Assembly: GCF_001664485.1 (NCBI RefSeq)
Contig: NZ_CP013630.1
Coordinates: 3,165,001 to 3,229,000, forward strand
Source: Rhizobium sp. N324
GTDB taxonomy: Bacteria > Pseudomonadota > Alphaproteobacteria > Rhizobiales > Rhizobiaceae
DNA length: 64,000 bases
Direction: 5' to 3'
Both the position numbers and the translations under genes were made by a program. Below the pieces are notes generated by a model, which worked only from the letters and a program-made list of their open reading frames with translations, was not told the origin of the DNA and did no database searches. Shown here one piece after another: positions 63,908 to 64,000 of this stretch. Position 1 is the first letter of the stretch; each line of letters opens with the position of its first letter.

Positions 63908-64000
63908 TTAGAATTCGAAACCAGGCGACGCCGGGCTCAGCATCGCCGTTTTCGGCGTCGCCGGCCAGTGAGCTCCAAGCGCATCCGCGAGTGTTGCGAT
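63908..64000 (-). CDS. 3' end of an unidentified gene
   Basis: The minus strand is open from the window edge to TAA at 63908-63910 and reads IATLADALGAHWPATPKT then AMLSPASPGFEF. Codon use looks genuine and the spacing to the DUF427 gene fits a same-strand neighbour. The family cannot be read from 30 residues. Confidence 0.4.
   Translation of the reverse strand: MATLADALGAHWPATPKTAMLSPASPGFEF

Overview
The window reads as a chromosomal segment of a fast-growing Rhizobium of the R. leguminosarum / R. etli group. The support is the high GC content and rhizobial codon use, a complete cinR-cinI-cinS quorum-sensing locus, many ABC uptake systems for small nutrients, and dispersed rhizobial palindromic intergenic elements. 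There are no rRNA genes, CRISPR arrays, insertion sequences or obvious prophage genes.

Layout. 1-3.8 kb: the end of a CoA-transferase gene, a thiamine-diphosphate (TPP) enzyme, a RidA protein, a rhodanese/phosphatase-like DUF442 protein and a DUF4432 sugar-epimerase-like protein. 4.1-5.5 kb: an L,D-transpeptidase. 5.7-8.4 kb: a sulfonate/taurine-type ABC operon whose binding-protein gene has an apparent 1-base frameshift in the signal peptide. 8.4-9.1 kb: a ParA-like ATPase. 9.4-16.1 kb: an amine/amino-acid catabolic cluster (Fe-alcohol dehydrogenase, aldehyde dehydrogenase, glutamine-synthetase-like ligase, APC permease, N-formylglutamate amidohydrolase) with a divergent RpiR regulator. 17.3-21.3 kb: a complete ABC importer. 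21.3-23 kb: a hydroxyproline-epimerase-like gene between two copies of the importer ATPase 3' end. 23.1-31.1 kb: a sugar ABC operon with an embedded Gfo/Idh/MocA dehydrogenase, divergent from a BadF-type sugar kinase plus HutC-type GntR regulator. 31.3-36.5 kb: metH, with a perfect 20-bp operator-like palindrome, and a divergent AGE-family sugar isomerase. 36.6-45 kb: a frameshifted DUF2799 lipoprotein gene, then a UPF0303 / flavin reductase / Asp-Glu racemase / polyamine-type ABC cluster with a divergent GntR regulator. 45-47.9 kb: small stress-type genes and a repeat field. 47.9-49.7 kb: cinR, cinI, cinS.

From a tRNA with a CAT anticodon (50.4 kb) to about 56.2 kb there is an accessory region of lower GC. 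It holds an orphan protein with proteasome/HslV-like sequence features, a trypsin-like protease with two PAN-like modules, a secreted protein gene with a stop at codon 3 next to an ankyrin-repeat protein, three copies of a small lipoprotein (one intact, two decayed) and a possible methyltransferase remnant. From 56.8 kb to the end the sequence returns to core-type genes: a SIMPL protein, a paralogous pair of small secreted proteins, YjbQ, DUF1428, a DUF922 protease, an MFS transporter, a Crp/Fnr regulator, two DUF6894 proteins and a DUF427 protein.

All functional calls come from reading motifs in the sequence. No database search was run, so substrates of transporters and catabolic enzymes are inferences.
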